The notes beneath the pieces are model-generated. The model searched no databases. It was given only the letters and a program-made list of their open reading frames with translations, and was not told the DNA's origin. A program made the translations under genes and the position numbers. A stretch of DNA of 64,000 nt from Megasphaera sp. NM10 (GTDB lineage Bacteria; Bacillota; Negativicutes; Veillonellales; Megasphaeraceae): positions 4 through 64,003 of the forward strand of contig NZ_APHY01000035.1 of NCBI RefSeq assembly GCF_000417505.1, given 5' to 3'. Position 1 is the first letter of the stretch. Every line of letters starts with the position of its first letter. Of this stretch, positions 6,906-17,091 are shown one piece after another.

Positions 6906-9065
6906 CTAGACGATGAGTTCTCCTTGCAGGCGTGGGATGAGCAGTGTGAAGCGGCGGCTCGTGCGCTGGTTCTGGACGGCTGTCTGGACGGCCCGCTTGG
7001 TGCCGACGAGGATGACTTTGCGCTTGGCCCGAGTGACAGCCGTATAGAAGAGGTTGCGCTGGAGCATGATGGCGTGGCTGTTGACCAGGACCATGATGAC
7101 CGTGTGGTATTCACTGCCCTGGCTCTTGTGGACGGTAATGGCATAGGCCAGGGTGATTTCATCGACTTCCTGGCCTTCGTATTTGACATCCTGTTCGGGA
7201 TAGCGGACATAGACCATGTCCTTCTGGATGGCAAAGATTTCACCCATATCGCCGTTGAAGACGCCTTTTTCATAGTCGTTGTGCTTCTGCATGACCTTAT
7301 CGCCGACGCGGAAGACGACGTTCTTCCCTTTCAGTTCGGCCTTCCCTTCGGCCGGCGGGTTGAACCGTTCCTGGATGAGCTGATTGAGGTTATCTACGCC
7401 ACAGGGGTTCTTATACATCGGCGACAAGACCTGGACGGCGAATTTATCGCCCGTTTCCAATAATTCGCTGTTATAGAGGGCGCTTATCTTTTCGGCGCCG
7501 TCGGCTTCGTTGTCGATTTCGACAAAGCGGAATTCCGTGTCTTCATTGACGACGGGCAGGCGGCCGCTGTTGATGAGATGGGCATTTGTGACGATGCGGC
7601 CCCCTTCTTTCTGACGAAAAATCGTATCCAGGCGGACGACCGGGACCTGACCGGACGCGATGATATCGTGCAGGACGGCGCCGGCCCCGACCGACGGCAG
7701 CTGGTCGGCGTCGCCGACGAGGATGCAGCGGCACTGCGGCTTCAGAGCGCTGAGGAGATGGTACATCATTTCCATGTCGAGCATGGATACTTCATCGACG
7801 ATGACCAGGTCGGCCGGCAGCATCTTCGTTTCGTTGTATTCAAAGACCTGCATGGCCCCGACGTGGCCGTCGGGAACGAGCAGGCGGTGGATGGTCTTGG
7901 CCTTGCGCTGCGTCGTTTCGGCCAGGCGCTTGGCCGCCCGTCCCGTCGGTGCACAAAGCAGGATGCGCAGGCCTTCCTGTTCGGCCAGGCGGATGATGGT
8001 CTGGACGACAGTCGTCTTGCCCGTCCCAGGGCCGCCGGTGATGACGGTCATGCCGGACTGCAGGGATTTCTCTACGGCTTCGCGCTGCTTGTCGGCCAGC
8101 TCGAAATGGCGCGCATCCTGCCAGCGGTCGAGGAAGAGCTGGACGTGAGTCTTCATGGGCAGGGGCTTCATATTCCCCATTTCGCCGATGCGCCCGGCAA
8201 TATATTCCTCTTCTTCATAGGCTTCCGGCGTGTAGACGTACAAAGTCCCTTCAAAATCGGCCGTACAGAGCTGGCCCACTTCGATGGCTTCCCGGAGGAT
8301 GTCGTGCAGCCCCAGGGCATCAGCCTGGAGGATGAAAGCCGCCCGCCGGACCAGTTCCGTATCTGGGATACAGACGTGGCCATTCTGGGTCATCGTCCGC
8401 AGGACATAGGTCAGGCCGGCGCTGAGGCGCTGCGGGTCCTGCCGGTCCATGCCGTAGGCCAGGGCAATCTGGTCGGCCGTCTTGAAGCCGATGCCGTCGA
8501 TTTCAGCGATCATGCGGTACGGTTCTTCCGTCAGGACGTAGTGGACGTCGTCGCCGTATTTCTGCAAGAGCCGGCTGGCATAACGGCCGGCGACGCCGTG
8601 CTGTTCCAGGTCATAGGCGATGTCGTTGACCTGTTTTTCTTCATAGAAGGATTCCGTAATGACAGCCAGCTTCTTAGGGCCGATGCCTTCGACTTCCAGG
8701 AGCCGCTGCGGGTCTTTTTCCAGTACGGCCATGGTATCCTTGCCAAAGGCTGCGACGACGCGGTGGGCCAGGGCCGGTCCCATGCCCTTGACGGCGCCGC
8801 TGCCCAGGAAGCGTTCGATGCCGTCGACCGATTCGGGGATGATGCGGCTCCAGCCGTCAGCGGCGAACTGGCGGCCATAGCGCTTATGCTGGACCCAGTG
8901 GCCCTTCACTTCCAGGCGGTCGCCGACGAGGGGTTTCGTCCCGTGGCCGGTGACGGTATATGTCGCATCATCGTCTTCATCGTGCAGGCGGAAGACGCGG
9001 TAATCCGAATCGGGCGCTTCAAATAAGAGGCGTTCCGCAATGCCTCGTACTACGATTTGTTCCAT
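6906..9065 (-). CDS. recD2: RecD2 family 5'-3' DNA helicase
   Basis: A 719-residue SF1B helicase of the RecD2 type, which acts without RecBC in DNA repair and replication fork maintenance. Visible: N-terminal OB-like region, helix-hairpin-helix segments (around VEGIGPKKLAVITESF), Walker A GGPGTGKTTVV, Walker B VDEVSMLDMEMM, and the C-terminal helicase motif VHKSQGSEY. Length is normal. ATG at 9063-9065 is preferred; GTG at 9069-9071 would overlap the upstream stop as GTGA, a coupling arrangement, so it is a real alternative. Confidence 0.95.
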   Translation of the reverse strand: MEQIVVRGIAERLLFEAPDSDYRVFRLHDEDDDATYTVTGHGTKPLVGDRLEVKGHWVQHKRYGRQFAADGWSRIIPESVDGIERFLGSGAVKGMGPALAHRVVAAFGKDTMAVLEKDPQRLLEVEGIGPKKLAVITESFYEEKQVNDIAYDLEQHGVAGRYASRLLQKYGDDVHYVLTEEPYRMIAEIDGIGFKTADQIALAYGMDRQDPQRLSAGLTYVLRTMTQNGHVCIPDTELVRRAAFILQADALGLHDILREAIEVGQLCTADFEGTLYVYTPEAYEEEEYIAGRIGEMGNMKPLPMKTHVQLFLDRWQDARHFELADKQREAVEKSLQSGMTVITGGPGTGKTTVVQTIIRLAEQEGLRILLCAPTGRAAKRLAETTQRKAKTIHRLLVPDGHVGAMQVFEYNETKMLPADLVIVDEVSMLDMEMMYHLLSALKPQCRCILVGDADQLPSVGAGAVLHDIIASGQVPVVRLDTIFRQKEGGRIVTNAHLINSGRLPVVNEDTEFRFVEIDNEADGAEKISALYNSELLETGDKFAVQVLSPMYKNPCGVDNLNQLIQERFNPPAEGKAELKGKNVVFRVGDKVMQKHNDYEKGVFNGDMGEIFAIQKDMVYVRYPEQDVKYEGQEVDEITLAYAITVHKSQGSEYHTVIMVLVNSHAIMLQRNLFYTAVTRAKRKVILVGTKRAVQTAVQNQRTSRRFTLLIPRLQGELIV

Positions 9066-9067
9066 CT

Positions 9068-9337
9068 TCACAGCCCCATATGCTCCCGTTCGTATTTCTT
9101 GCTCTCATCCATGATGCACTGATAAATACGCCGCAGATACGGCGACAATTCCTTCTGGACGGTCAGATTGGCGATCTTATCCAGGACCTGCCGTTCCCGG
9201 CGGGGGTCATAGATTTCCATATGATGCTCCTTCTTATAGGCGGCGACTTCAGCGACGACCTGCATGCGCCGTTCCAGTATTTTCGTCAAATCCCGGTCCA
9301 ATACGTCGATTTCCCGACGACATTCTTCTAATTCCAT
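9068..9337 (-). CDS. Small chorismate mutase type II-like protein
   Basis: An 89-residue all-helical protein with the AroQ pattern: RREIDVLDRDLTKILERRM, VAAYKKEHHMEIYDPRRE and the QVLDKIA helix. This fold converts chorismate to prephenate for Phe/Tyr synthesis; small relatives also act on isochorismate. The Arg and Lys residues that bind substrate appear present. GGGAAGGG lies before the start. It shares an operon with recD2 and comF, not with other aromatic genes. Confidence 0.85.
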   Translation of the reverse strand: MELEECRREIDVLDRDLTKILERRMQVVAEVAAYKKEHHMEIYDPRRERQVLDKIANLTVQKELSPYLRRIYQCIMDESKKYEREHMGL

Positions 9338-9473
9338 ACACTAGCCCTTCCCTTCTGCATAATACCTTTATTATAACAAAAAAAGCGGGTTCAGGCCATT
9401 TTATTCATCTTGTACACTCTATACAAAATCGGATTTGAAAATTAGTAACTCTCTCATCGCCTGTATGCGATTT
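9338..9473 (-). other. Intergenic, promoter region of the recD2 operon
   Basis: On the minus strand a TATAAT lies at 9370-9375, 33 bases before the chorismate mutase start. I could not find a convincing -35 at the right spacing. Otherwise I see nothing definite here. Confidence 0.4.
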
Positions 9474-9600
9474 CGTAGGGGACGTCCTGAACAAGGCGTC
9501 CCGCTGAGAATCCTGTGAATAGCCAAAGTTTATGACGATGCCAGAATGGGCTTTGATGAAATCTCGCAACGGGCCAAAAAGGCTTGGGACAGCCCCTACG
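9474..9600. repeat. BIME-like composite repeat
   Basis: Begins GTAGGGGACGTCC...GGCGTCCCGC and ends GGGACAGCCCCTACG, so the two ends are inverted copies of GTAGGGG. It is a divergent member of the GTAGGGG...CCCCTAC family. Confidence 0.6.
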
Positions 9601-9674
9601 CAACCCCAATCGGGGTTAGTTGATTGTTTTGTTTCTGTTTATCTTTCGTCTCAGCTATAATTTTTTGCATACAG

Positions 9675-9714
9675 AAACAGGACCTGTGCACAGTTATGTG
9701 CGCAGGTCCTGTTT
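9675..9714 (-). terminator. Hairpin downstream of rlmD
   Basis: AAACAGGACCTG pairs with CAGGTCCTGTTT around an inner GTGCAC..GTGCGC stem. The T-run is weak on the minus strand. It is placed 17 bases after the rlmD stop. Confidence 0.65.
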
Positions 9715-9731
9715 AGGTAATCCCGATTCAA

Positions 9732-11112
9732 TTAGTGAGCTCTGGTCAACAAGGCCACGGACTCGACGTGATGGGTCCGCGGGAACATGTCCACGGGCTG
9801 TACTTTGGTGGTGTGGTAGCCGTGCTGGTCGAGGTGGGCCAGGTCGCGGGCCAGGGTGGCCGGGTTGCAGGAGACGTAGACGACGCGTTTGGGTTTGCTC
9901 TGGGCGATGGCTTTGAGGACCGGTTCGCCGCAGCCGGCCCGGGGCGGGTCGAGGACGATGACGTCGGGACGGACGCCGTTTTTGATGAGTTCCGGCAGTT
10001 TGTAGATGGCGTCGCCTAAGATGAACTGGGCGTTGCCGACGCGGTTGTCTTTGGCGTTGCGGACGGCGTCGCGGATGGCCGGGGCGACGATTTCGATGCC
10101 GTAGACCTGCTTGGCTTTCTGGGCCAGGAACAGGGTGATGGTCCCGGTGCCGCAGTAGACGTCGGCCACGGTTTCGCCGCCTTTGAGGTCGGCAAAGTCG
10201 AGGGCCGTTTCATAGAGGCGCTGGGCCTGTTCGCTGTTGACCTGGAAGAAGGACTGGGCGGAAATGTGGAAGGTCAGGGGTCCGATGGAGTCGTGGATGG
10301 TCCCTTTGCCGTAGACGGTCTTGGTCTTGGGTCCCAAGATGACGTTGGTGTGGCGCTTGTTGACGTTCTGGACGACGCTGGTCAGGCCCGGTATGTCCCG
10401 GCGCAGGCGCTGGACCAGGTCTTTCATGTGCGGCACCATGTCGCAGGCCGTGACCAGGCAGACCATGATTTCACCCGTATGGACGCCGACGCGGCCCATG
10501 ATGTGGCGGACGATGCCCGTCCGGGCGTCTTCGTCATAGGCAGGGATCTTGAAGTCCTTCATCCACTGGCGGACGACGGCGACGATGGCGTTGTTCCCTT
10601 CTTTCTGGATGGCGCAGTCCGTCACGTCGATGACTTCGTGCGTAGCCGCAGCGAAACAGCCGATAGCGACTTTGCTCTTGCCGGCAGCAGCGACGGGGAA
10701 CTGCATCTTATTGCGGTAATGCCAGGGCGTATGGCACCCAGGTCGGCAGGACGTCGAGGCCCTGCAGATGACCGATGCGTTCCAGCGCATCCCGGACCTG
10801 CTGGCGCTTTTCCTTCAATTCCCCTTCATAGCTCAGGTGCTGGAGCTGGCAGCCGCCGCAGCGGTCGTAGACGGGACACTGGGGCTGAATCCGGTCCGGC
10901 GAGGGCTTCAGGACTTCGACCAGGGAAGCCGTGGCGTAAGTCTTCTTGACCAGGGTAATGCGGGCCCGCACGGTTTCACTGGGCAGGGCGAAGGGCACGA
11001 AGACCGTAAAGCCTTCATGGCGTCCGACGCCTTCGCCGCTGCTGCCCAGGCGGACGATGGATATATCATAGGTTTTCCCCTTCTGGACGGGGATTTGCCG
11101 TGTTTCTTTCAT
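9732..11112 (-). pseudogene. rlmD: 23S rRNA (uracil-5)-methyltransferase RlmD/RumA family, frameshifted
   Basis: AdoMet-dependent RNA methyltransferase of the TrmA/RumA family. The first frame (11112 to about 10740) carries a TRAM domain and the 4Fe-4S motif CPVYDRCGGCQLQH. The second frame (about 10740 to 9732) has PWHYRNKMQFPVA, the AdoMet motif DVYCGTGTITLFLA, LDPPRAGC and the catalytic Cys in YVSCNPATLARDL. The frames join at about 10733-10743, consistent with one extra base (or two missing). Both halves are otherwise intact, so sequencing error is plausible. It is the last gene of the nudix-deoB-pdp-rlmD operon. Firmicutes often have several members, so the exact target uridine is inferred. 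Confidence 0.88.
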
Positions 11113-11127
11113 GGGATTCCTTTCTAT

Positions 11128-12432
11128 TTAGACGATGATTTCGCTGATGACCGGTTCCTGGACGGGAGCCTGTTCGGCTGTGACGATGATGTGGTCGGCG
11201 ACCTGCCGGGCCAGGGCCATCATATCGGCGCCTTCCTTGCCATATAAGGTGAACAGGGCTTCGCCGGGACGGACCGGGTCATAGAGCTCTTTGAACAGGC
11301 GGATGCCGACCATGGGATCGATGGCATCTTCCTTGCGGGCCCGGCCGGCGCCCATAGCCATGGCGATTTCGCCGAGGGCCCGGCCGTCGATGCGGGTGAT
11401 GCAGCCTTCATCGGTGCAGACGGCCGTAAAGACCTGGGGCGCCTTGGTGAGGGGCCGCTTGCCGATCCACGACGTACTGCCGCCCTGGGCCTTGACGAAT
11501 TCCCGGAACTTAGCCAGGCCCTTGCCGGAAGCGACAAGGTCGCGGATCATGGCTCTCCCCTGCCTTTCGTCCTGGGCCTTGCCGCCGACGATGAGCATCT
11601 GGGCGCCGATGGCTTCGACGACTTCCATGAGCCGCCGGCCGCCTTTGCCCGACAGGGCTTCGACGGCTTCATCGACTTCCAGGCAGTTGCCGATAGCCGT
11701 GCCCAGAGGCGCTTCCATGGACGTGACGACGGCCCGTGTCGGCCGGCCGGCGAGGTTGCCGATGCCGACCATGGTCCGGGCCAGTTCCCGCGCCCGTTCT
11801 TGGGTCTTCATGAAGGCGCCGTCGCCGTATTTGACGTCGAGGACGATGGCATCGGCACCAGAGGCGATTTTCTTGCTCATGATGGAGCTGGCGATGAGAG
11901 GGATGCTCTCTACCGTCGCCGTCGCGTCGCGCAGGGCGTAGAGCAGCTTATCAGCCGGTGCGATTTCGCCGGACTGGGTGATAAGGGACAGGCCGATGCG
12001 GCGCACTTGTTCCAGGAACTGTTCTTCCGGCAGGACGACGTGGAAGCCGGGGATGGATTCCAGTTTATCTGCCGTGCCGCCTGTGAATCCCAGGCCGCGG
12101 CCGCTCATCTTGGCGACGGGGACGCCGGCTGCCGCCACTAAGGGCGCGACGATGAGCGTCGTCGTATCGGCAATGCCGCCGGTGCTGTGTTTGTCGACTT
12201 TGATGCCCGGAATGGACGACAAGTCGACCATATCGCCGGAATGGGCCATCGCCAGGGTCAGTTCCTTCGTTTCTTCATAAGTCATGCCCTGGAAATAGAC
12301 GGCCATGAGCCAGGCCGCCGCCTGGTAGTCGGCGACGCGCCCTGCCGTATAGTCAGTGATGAAGCGCGAGATTTCTTCTTTCGTCAGGACCTTGCCGTCC
12401 CGTTTGTGTTCGATGCAGTCGATGGGCCACAT
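11128..12432 (-). CDS. pdp: Pyrimidine-nucleoside phosphorylase
   Basis: A 434-residue enzyme that cleaves uridine, thymidine and deoxyuridine with phosphate, giving base and (deoxy)ribose-1-phosphate. The family signature SGRGLGFTGGTADKLESIPG is intact, with the phosphate-binding KVDKHSTGGIADTT. The C-terminal alpha/beta domain (from about 345) is complete. Firmicutes enzymes of this length are usually bispecific Pdp rather than strict DeoA, hence the symbol. It starts 4 bases after deoB, whose product handles the sugar phosphate released here. Confidence 0.93.
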   Translation of the reverse strand: MWPIDCIEHKRDGKVLTKEEISRFITDYTAGRVADYQAAAWLMAVYFQGMTYEETKELTLAMAHSGDMVDLSSIPGIKVDKHSTGGIADTTTLIVAPLVAAAGVPVAKMSGRGLGFTGGTADKLESIPGFHVVLPEEQFLEQVRRIGLSLITQSGEIAPADKLLYALRDATATVESIPLIASSIMSKKIASGADAIVLDVKYGDGAFMKTQERARELARTMVGIGNLAGRPTRAVVTSMEAPLGTAIGNCLEVDEAVEALSGKGGRRLMEVVEAIGAQMLIVGGKAQDERQGRAMIRDLVASGKGLAKFREFVKAQGGSTSWIGKRPLTKAPQVFTAVCTDEGCITRIDGRALGEIAMAMGAGRARKEDAIDPMVGIRLFKELYDPVRPGEALFTLYGKEGADMMALARQVADHIIVTAEQAPVQEPVISEIIV

Positions 12433-12436
12433 AGGA

Positions 12437-13609
12437 TCACCTCAGTTCCGATAAAAAGCTGGTACCGAATTCAAGGCCTGTCAGGCCGAAATTATCCATG
12501 ATGCTCATGCCCAGGTCGGCATAGGTCTGGCGGAGCCCTAAGTCGACCGATTCCTTCAGGGCCGGGCTGTAGAGCAGGAGCGGTACCCGTTCGCGCGTAT
12601 GGTCCGTGCCGTGCCAGGTCGGGTCGTTGCCGTGGTCCGACGTGATGACCAGCAGTTCGTCGTCGTGGATTTCCGTCAGGAGCTGGCCCAGTTCCTGGTC
12701 GAAGGCTTCCAGGCAGTCGGCATAGCCCTGGACGTTGCGGCGGTGGCCGTACATGCTGTCGAAGTCGACGAAGTTGGCCATGAGCAGGCCCTTATCCTGG
12801 CGATGAGCTGCCAGCTGGGTCCGCAGGGCTTCCATGTCTTCGTGGTTGTTGGCCGTGTGGTACGATTCGGTCAGGCCGATGTGGGCGTAGATGTCGCCGA
12901 TTTTGCCGACACCGACGACGGCATAACCCGCTTCGGACAAATAGGAGAAGACCATTTTCCGCTTGGGCAGACGGCTGTAATCACGGCGGTCGCCAGTGCG
13001 GACGAAATGGCCCTGGGTCCCGATGAACGGCCGGGCGATGATGCGCCCTACTTCATAAGGGCCGACGCAGACTTCGCGGCGCGTAATGTCGCAGATGCGG
13101 TATAATTCTTCCAGGGGGATGACGTCGTTGTGGGCGGCAATCTGGAAGACGCTGTCCGCCGACGTGTAGACGATGGGCAGGCCCGTGCGGAAATGTTCCG
13201 GCCCCAGGCGTTCGATGATTTCCGTGCCCGACGCGATTTCATTGCCGATGTAGCCGTAGCCCGTCTTTTCCGTAAAGGCTTTCAACAGGTCCGGCGGGAA
13301 GGCATCGGGGAAGGTCGGGAAGGGATTTTCCACGGGGTTGCCCATGAATTCCCAATGGCCGCTGGTCGTATCCTTGCCGGCCGAGATTTCCTGCATGAGG
13401 CCATACGAGCCGACGACATCGGCCGGTTCCGCATGGATATGGGCGACGCGGCCCAGACCCAGGCGGCGCAGATTAGGCACCTTCAAGGGTACATTGGCGT
13501 CGATGTGACCATACGTGTCGGCTCCTTTGTCGCCGAATTTTTCGGCATCCGGTGCATCGCCGGCGCCGACGCTGTCCGTGACGATGACGATGATGCGATT
13601 GAATTTCAT
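12437..13609 (-). CDS. deoB: Phosphopentomutase
   Basis: A 390-residue alkaline-phosphatase-superfamily enzyme that interconverts (deoxy)ribose-1- and -5-phosphate, channelling nucleoside sugars into central metabolism. Visible: metal site VTDSVGAGDAPDA, GADTYGHI, the insertion domain, TSADSVFQIAAH with the phosphorylated Thr region, FVDFDSMYGHRRN and ITSDHGNDPT. A GGAGGG site lies before the start. It forms a salvage operon with pdp and the Nudix hydrolase. Confidence 0.96.
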   Translation of the reverse strand: MKFNRIIVIVTDSVGAGDAPDAEKFGDKGADTYGHIDANVPLKVPNLRRLGLGRVAHIHAEPADVVGSYGLMQEISAGKDTTSGHWEFMGNPVENPFPTFPDAFPPDLLKAFTEKTGYGYIGNEIASGTEIIERLGPEHFRTGLPIVYTSADSVFQIAAHNDVIPLEELYRICDITRREVCVGPYEVGRIIARPFIGTQGHFVRTGDRRDYSRLPKRKMVFSYLSEAGYAVVGVGKIGDIYAHIGLTESYHTANNHEDMEALRTQLAAHRQDKGLLMANFVDFDSMYGHRRNVQGYADCLEAFDQELGQLLTEIHDDELLVITSDHGNDPTWHGTDHTRERVPLLLYSPALKESVDLGLRQTYADLGMSIMDNFGLTGLEFGTSFLSELR

Positions 13610-13621
13610 AGGGTTCCCTCC

Positions 13622-14194
13622 TTATAATCCCGGCAGATATTTGCGGGCTTTTTCAAAAGCTGCGATAGTCTTGGCATCGGTGATTTCGTTCTTATCGATG
13701 AGGTCTTCCATTTCCTTGGGCGTGTAGTATTCGACGTTCATGAATTCGTCGTCGTCGAGGTGCTGCTTCCCTTTCTGGAGGCCCCGGGCCAGATAGAGGT
13801 AAATCCGTTCACTGCAGAATCCCGGCGACGTATAGGTATAACCTAGGGGCAGGATTTCCGAAGCCGTGACGCCTGCTTCTTCTTCCAGTTCCCGGGCGGC
13901 GCAGTAATCGGGCGATTCGCCGTCGTGTTCGATTTTGCCGGCCGGCACTTCCAGCATGACCTGGGCGGCAGCATAGCGATACTGGCGGACGAGGATGATC
14001 TTGCCGTCATTGGTCAGCGGCAGGATGGCGCAGGCGCCGAAATGCCAGACCGCTTCGCGCGTGGCCGTCTTCTTTTCGCCGCCCTGGCCGTCGTCGATGG
14101 AAACCGTATCGACCGTGACGTGCAGGACCCGGCCCTTCATGATTTCTTTACGAGAAACGAGTGTTTCTTTGCTGATACTCACTTGATTCATCAT
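13622..14194 (-). CDS. Nudix hydrolase, ADP-ribose pyrophosphatase type
   Basis: A 190-residue protein with a Nudix box spanning GKIEHDGESPDYC and ARELEEEAGV. The residues around it (QYRYAAAQVMLEVPAG) are typical of the NudF/YqkG group that hydrolyses ADP-ribose to AMP and ribose-5-phosphate. That product fits the neighbouring phosphopentomutase and nucleoside phosphorylase. The start ATG ATG follows GAAAGG. A hairpin with a T-run ends only about ten bases upstream, so expression may depend on readthrough. Confidence 0.9.
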   Translation of the reverse strand: MMNQVSISKETLVSRKEIMKGRVLHVTVDTVSIDDGQGGEKKTATREAVWHFGACAILPLTNDGKIILVRQYRYAAAQVMLEVPAGKIEHDGESPDYCAARELEEEAGVTASEILPLGYTYTSPGFCSERIYLYLARGLQKGKQHLDDDEFMNVEYYTPKEMEDLIDKNEITDAKTIAAFEKARKYLPGL

Positions 14195-14200
14195 CCTTTC

Positions 14201-14228
14201 AAAAAAAAGGCTCCCCTAATAGGGGAGC
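14201..14228 (-). terminator. pnp-dut terminator or attenuator before the Nudix gene
   Basis: On the minus strand AGCTCCCCTA pairs with TTAGGGGAGC and is followed by eight T. It is the right-hand end of a larger repeat element and abuts the Nudix ribosome-binding site. Confidence 0.7.
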
Positions 14229-14312
14229 TGGCAGCCGCAGGCTGGCTGAGAAGTTGTTTTTTCAGTGCAACCCTTCCGGCCCGTTGGGCCACCTCCCCTA
14301 TCAGGGAGGCAA
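14209..14312. repeat. Hairpin repeat element (CTCCCCTA...GGGGAG class)
   Basis: Begins GGCTCCCCTAATAGGGGAGC, has an inner stem GCAGCCGCAGGCTGGC, and ends with CCTCCCCTATCAGGGAGGC. Elements with these ends are common in Firmicutes genomes. It is related to the shorter copies at 47891 and 50371. Confidence 0.6.
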
Positions 14313-14350
14313 AACCCTCCAGATAGGTATATTATCTCATTTTCACTTTT

Positions 14351-14796
14351 TTACTTTCCCGTGCTGCCGATGCCGCCAGTGCGGATACCACTGGCAGCGT
14401 CGTCGTTGACGGTCAGGTACTTCATGAAGATACCCTGACCGATGCGTTCGCCCTTTTCCAGGGTATAGGCCTGATCATTGGTATTGTAATAGGCAATCAT
14501 GATATGCCCTTCATTGTCGGCATTGTTGTAGTAATCGCTGTCGACGATGCCCGTGCTGTTGGCCAGCATGAGGCCCTTCTTGAAGGCCAAGCTGGAGCGG
14601 ATGAAGATGGAAAGGTATTCATCGTCTTCCATGAAGCCTTCAGCCCAGTCGGGACGACGGTGACGGCATGCGGTGCCAGGACCGTCGTTTCTGCGGCTTC
14701 CAAGTCATAGCCGGCACTCTTGGCCGTCTTGCGGACGGGAAGATGGATGCCACAGCCTTCATAGGCCGTGATGATTTCAAATCCTCTGCCTGCCAT
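14351..14796 (-). pseudogene. dut: dUTP diphosphatase (dUTPase), frameshifted
   Basis: Hydrolyses dUTP to dUMP, keeping uracil out of DNA and feeding dTMP synthesis. The N-terminal frame starts at ATG 14794-14796 and has the dUTPase motif KTAKSAGYDLEA and PTGLKA. The C-terminal frame has the uridine-binding GIVDSDYYNN, ERIGQ and the P-loop-like tail GIRTGGIGSTGK. They join at about 14633-14635, consistent with one missing T (GCTTC for GCTTTC), which would restore a protein of about 148 residues. It begins 5 bases after pnp. Because dut is usually needed, sequencing error is likely. Confidence 0.88.
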
Positions 14797-14801
14797 AAGC
14801 C

Positions 14802-16952
14802 CTACCGTTTCTGACGGTCGTGGTTGTGACCGCCGCGGGGACCCCGGCTGCGATGGGACGGGCCTTCGTCGCCGCCGCCCAGGAGGGCTTTGCGGGACAG
14901 GTTGACACGGCCCTGGCTGTCGATTTCGACGCATTTGACCATGATTCCATCGCCGACGTGGACGACGTCTTCGACTTTTTCAACCCGTTCTTTAGCCAGC
15001 TGGGAAATATGGACCAGGCCTTCTTTGCCCGGCAGGACTTCGACGAAAGCGCCGAAGTTCATGATGCGCGTGACTTTGCCGACGTAGGTCTTGCCGACTT
15101 CGACGTCTTCGGTCAGTTTTTCGATCCATTCTTTGGCCTTCTGGCCGCTTTCGCCGTCAACGGCAGCGATGTATACCAGGCCCGAATTGTCGATGTCGAT
15201 CTTGGCGCCTGTTTTTTCGGTGATCTGCTTGATCATCTTGCCGCCCGGCCCGATGACGTCGCGGATCTTATCCGGCTTGATGTGCATGGAGATGATGCGC
15301 GGAGCGTAGGGAGAGAGCTCCTTTCGCGGTTCACTGATGACCTGCATCATCTTGCCCATGATGTGCATACGGCCTTCGTGGGCCTGTTTCAGAGCCTGGG
15401 CCAGGATTTCACGGCTGAGGCCTTTGATCTTGATATCCATCTGGATCGCCGTGACCCCTTTCATGGTACCGGCGACTTTGAAGTCCATGTCGCCCAAGGC
15501 GTCTTCCATGCCCTGGATATCGGTCAGGATAGTGAAGTCATCGCCTTTGGTGACCAGGCCCATAGCGACACCGGCAACGGGCGCTTTGATGGGCACGCCG
15601 GCATCCATCAGGGCCAGGGTGCTGCCGCAAACGCTGCCCATGGAGCTGGAGCCGTTCGATTCGAGGACTTCCGATACGACGCGGATGGCGTACGGGAATT
15701 CTTCTTCACTGGGCATGACCTGGGTCAATGCGCGTTCTGCCAGTTTACCGTGGCCGATTTCACGACGGCCGGGACCGCGGGACGATTTCGTTTCGCCGAC
15801 GCAGAAGGACGGGAAATTGTAGTAGTGCATGTAGCGGCGGTCTGTTTCCAGGCCGACGCCGTCGATGTGCTGGCATTCCGACAGCGGAGCCAGGGTGCAG
15901 AAGCTCATGATCTGCGTCTGGCCGCGGGTGAACAGGCCTGTGCCGTGAGTGCGGGCAAAGAGGCCGACTTCGCAGCTGACCGGACGGACTTCGTTGACAC
16001 GGCGGCCGTCAGGACGGATCTTGTCGACGGCGATCATGTGGCGGACGATTTCCTTGATCATCTTCTGCGTGACTTCAGCGACATCATCGGCGTTGTCCGG
16101 ATAGATGTCGGCAAAGTGTTCATAAATGTCGGCTTCGACAGCGTCCATCTTTTCTTCGCGTTCGACTTTGTCAGCCGTGAAGATAGCCGTCTTCATGGCT
16201 TCTTCGCCATAAGCGTGGACAGCTTCGACGATATCTGCCGGCGGTTCTTTTTCGACGAATTCCTGTTTCGGTACGGAAATCTTGTCGAGGAAGCTGAGCT
16301 GGAATTCGACGACTTTCTTGATTTCTTCATGGGCGAACATGATGGCGTCCAGGACCTGTTCTTCCGGGACTTCGTGAGCGCCGCCTTCAACCATGAGGAT
16401 GGCGTCTTTTGTACCGGCAACGACGATATCCATGTCGCTCTGTTCACTCTGGGCGACGGTCGGGTTGATGATGAACTGGCCATCGACGCGGCCGACGCGG
16501 ACACCGGCAATCGGGCCGGCAAAGGGGATATGGGACATGCACAGCGATACGGATGCGCCGATCATAGCGGCGATTTCCGGAGCGTTGTCATGGTCTACGC
16601 AGAAATCATAAGCCACGACGTGGACGTCATGACGGTATGTCTTCGGGAAGAGCGGGCGGATCGGACGGTCGATGAGGCGGGCAAAAAGGGTTGCCGATTC
16701 AGGCGGTTTGCCTTCGCGTTTGATGAAGCCGCCGGGAATCTTGCCGACGGAGTACATCTTTTCTTCGTAATCGACAGTGAGCGGGAAAAAGTCAGCGTCT
16801 TCACGCGCTTCCTTCGAGCCCGTAGCCGTGACGAAAACGGCCGTGTCGCCATAACGGACCAATGCGGCACCGCTGGCCTGTTTAGCCAGTTTGCCGACTT
16901 CAATCACCAGCGGGCGGCCGGCGAAATCCATTTGGAATTTCGGTTCTTCCAT
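14802..16952 (-). CDS. pnp: Polyribonucleotide nucleotidyltransferase (PNPase)
   Basis: Phosphorolytic 3'-5' exoribonuclease of the RNA degradosome. The 716-residue protein has two RNase PH domains, the second with the catalytic region [19 protein letters not shown], a KH domain ([18 protein letters not shown]) and an S1 domain ([20 protein letters not shown]). A short basic tail [16 protein letters not shown] follows. The start at 16952 is fixed by AAGGAGGTAAC; an ATG 33 bases upstream is in frame but lacks a site. It lies downstream of rpsO as in many bacteria. Confidence 0.97.
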   Translation of the reverse strand: MEEPKFQMDFAGRPLVIEVGKLAKQASGAALVRYGDTAVFVTATGSKEAREDADFFPLTVDYEEKMYSVGKIPGGFIKREGKPPESATLFARLIDRPIRPLFPKTYRHDVHVVAYDFCVDHDNAPEIAAMIGASVSLCMSHIPFAGPIAGVRVGRVDGQFIINPTVAQSEQSDMDIVVAGTKDAILMVEGGAHEVPEEQVLDAIMFAHEEIKKVVEFQLSFLDKISVPKQEFVEKEPPADIVEAVHAYGEEAMKTAIFTADKVEREEKMDAVEADIYEHFADIYPDNADDVAEVTQKMIKEIVRHMIAVDKIRPDGRRVNEVRPVSCEVGLFARTHGTGLFTRGQTQIMSFCTLAPLSECQHIDGVGLETDRRYMHYYNFPSFCVGETKSSRGPGRREIGHGKLAERALTQVMPSEEEFPYAIRVVSEVLESNGSSSMGSVCGSTLALMDAGVPIKAPVAGVAMGLVTKGDDFTILTDIQGMEDALGDMDFKVAGTMKGVTAIQMDIKIKGLSREILAQALKQAHEGRMHIMGKMMQVISEPRKELSPYAPRIISMHIKPDKIRDVIGPGGKMIKQITEKTGAKIDIDNSGLVYIAAVDGESGQKAKEWIEKLTEDVEVGKTYVGKVTRIMNFGAFVEVLPGKEGLVHISQLAKERVEKVEDVVHVGDGIMVKCVEIDSQGRVNLSRKALLGGGDEGPSHRSRGPRGGHNHDRQKR

Positions 16953-17040
16953 TGTTACCTCCTTGAATTCACAGGTGATAGGCACTAGTCCGGGAACATC
17001 GGCGATATGCCCAGGCTACAACCTACCACCCTGTGTCCTG

Positions 17041-17078
17041 AAAAAAGAGGCTGATGCAGTCACATCAGCATCAGCCTC
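17041..17078 (-). terminator. rpsO terminator
   Basis: GAGGCTGATG (17047-17056) pairs with CATCAGCCTC (17069-17078). On the minus strand the stem is followed by a T-run (17046-17041). It separates rpsO from pnp, where partial readthrough is usual. Confidence 0.85.
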
Positions 17079-17091
17079 ACAGTATGCGAGA

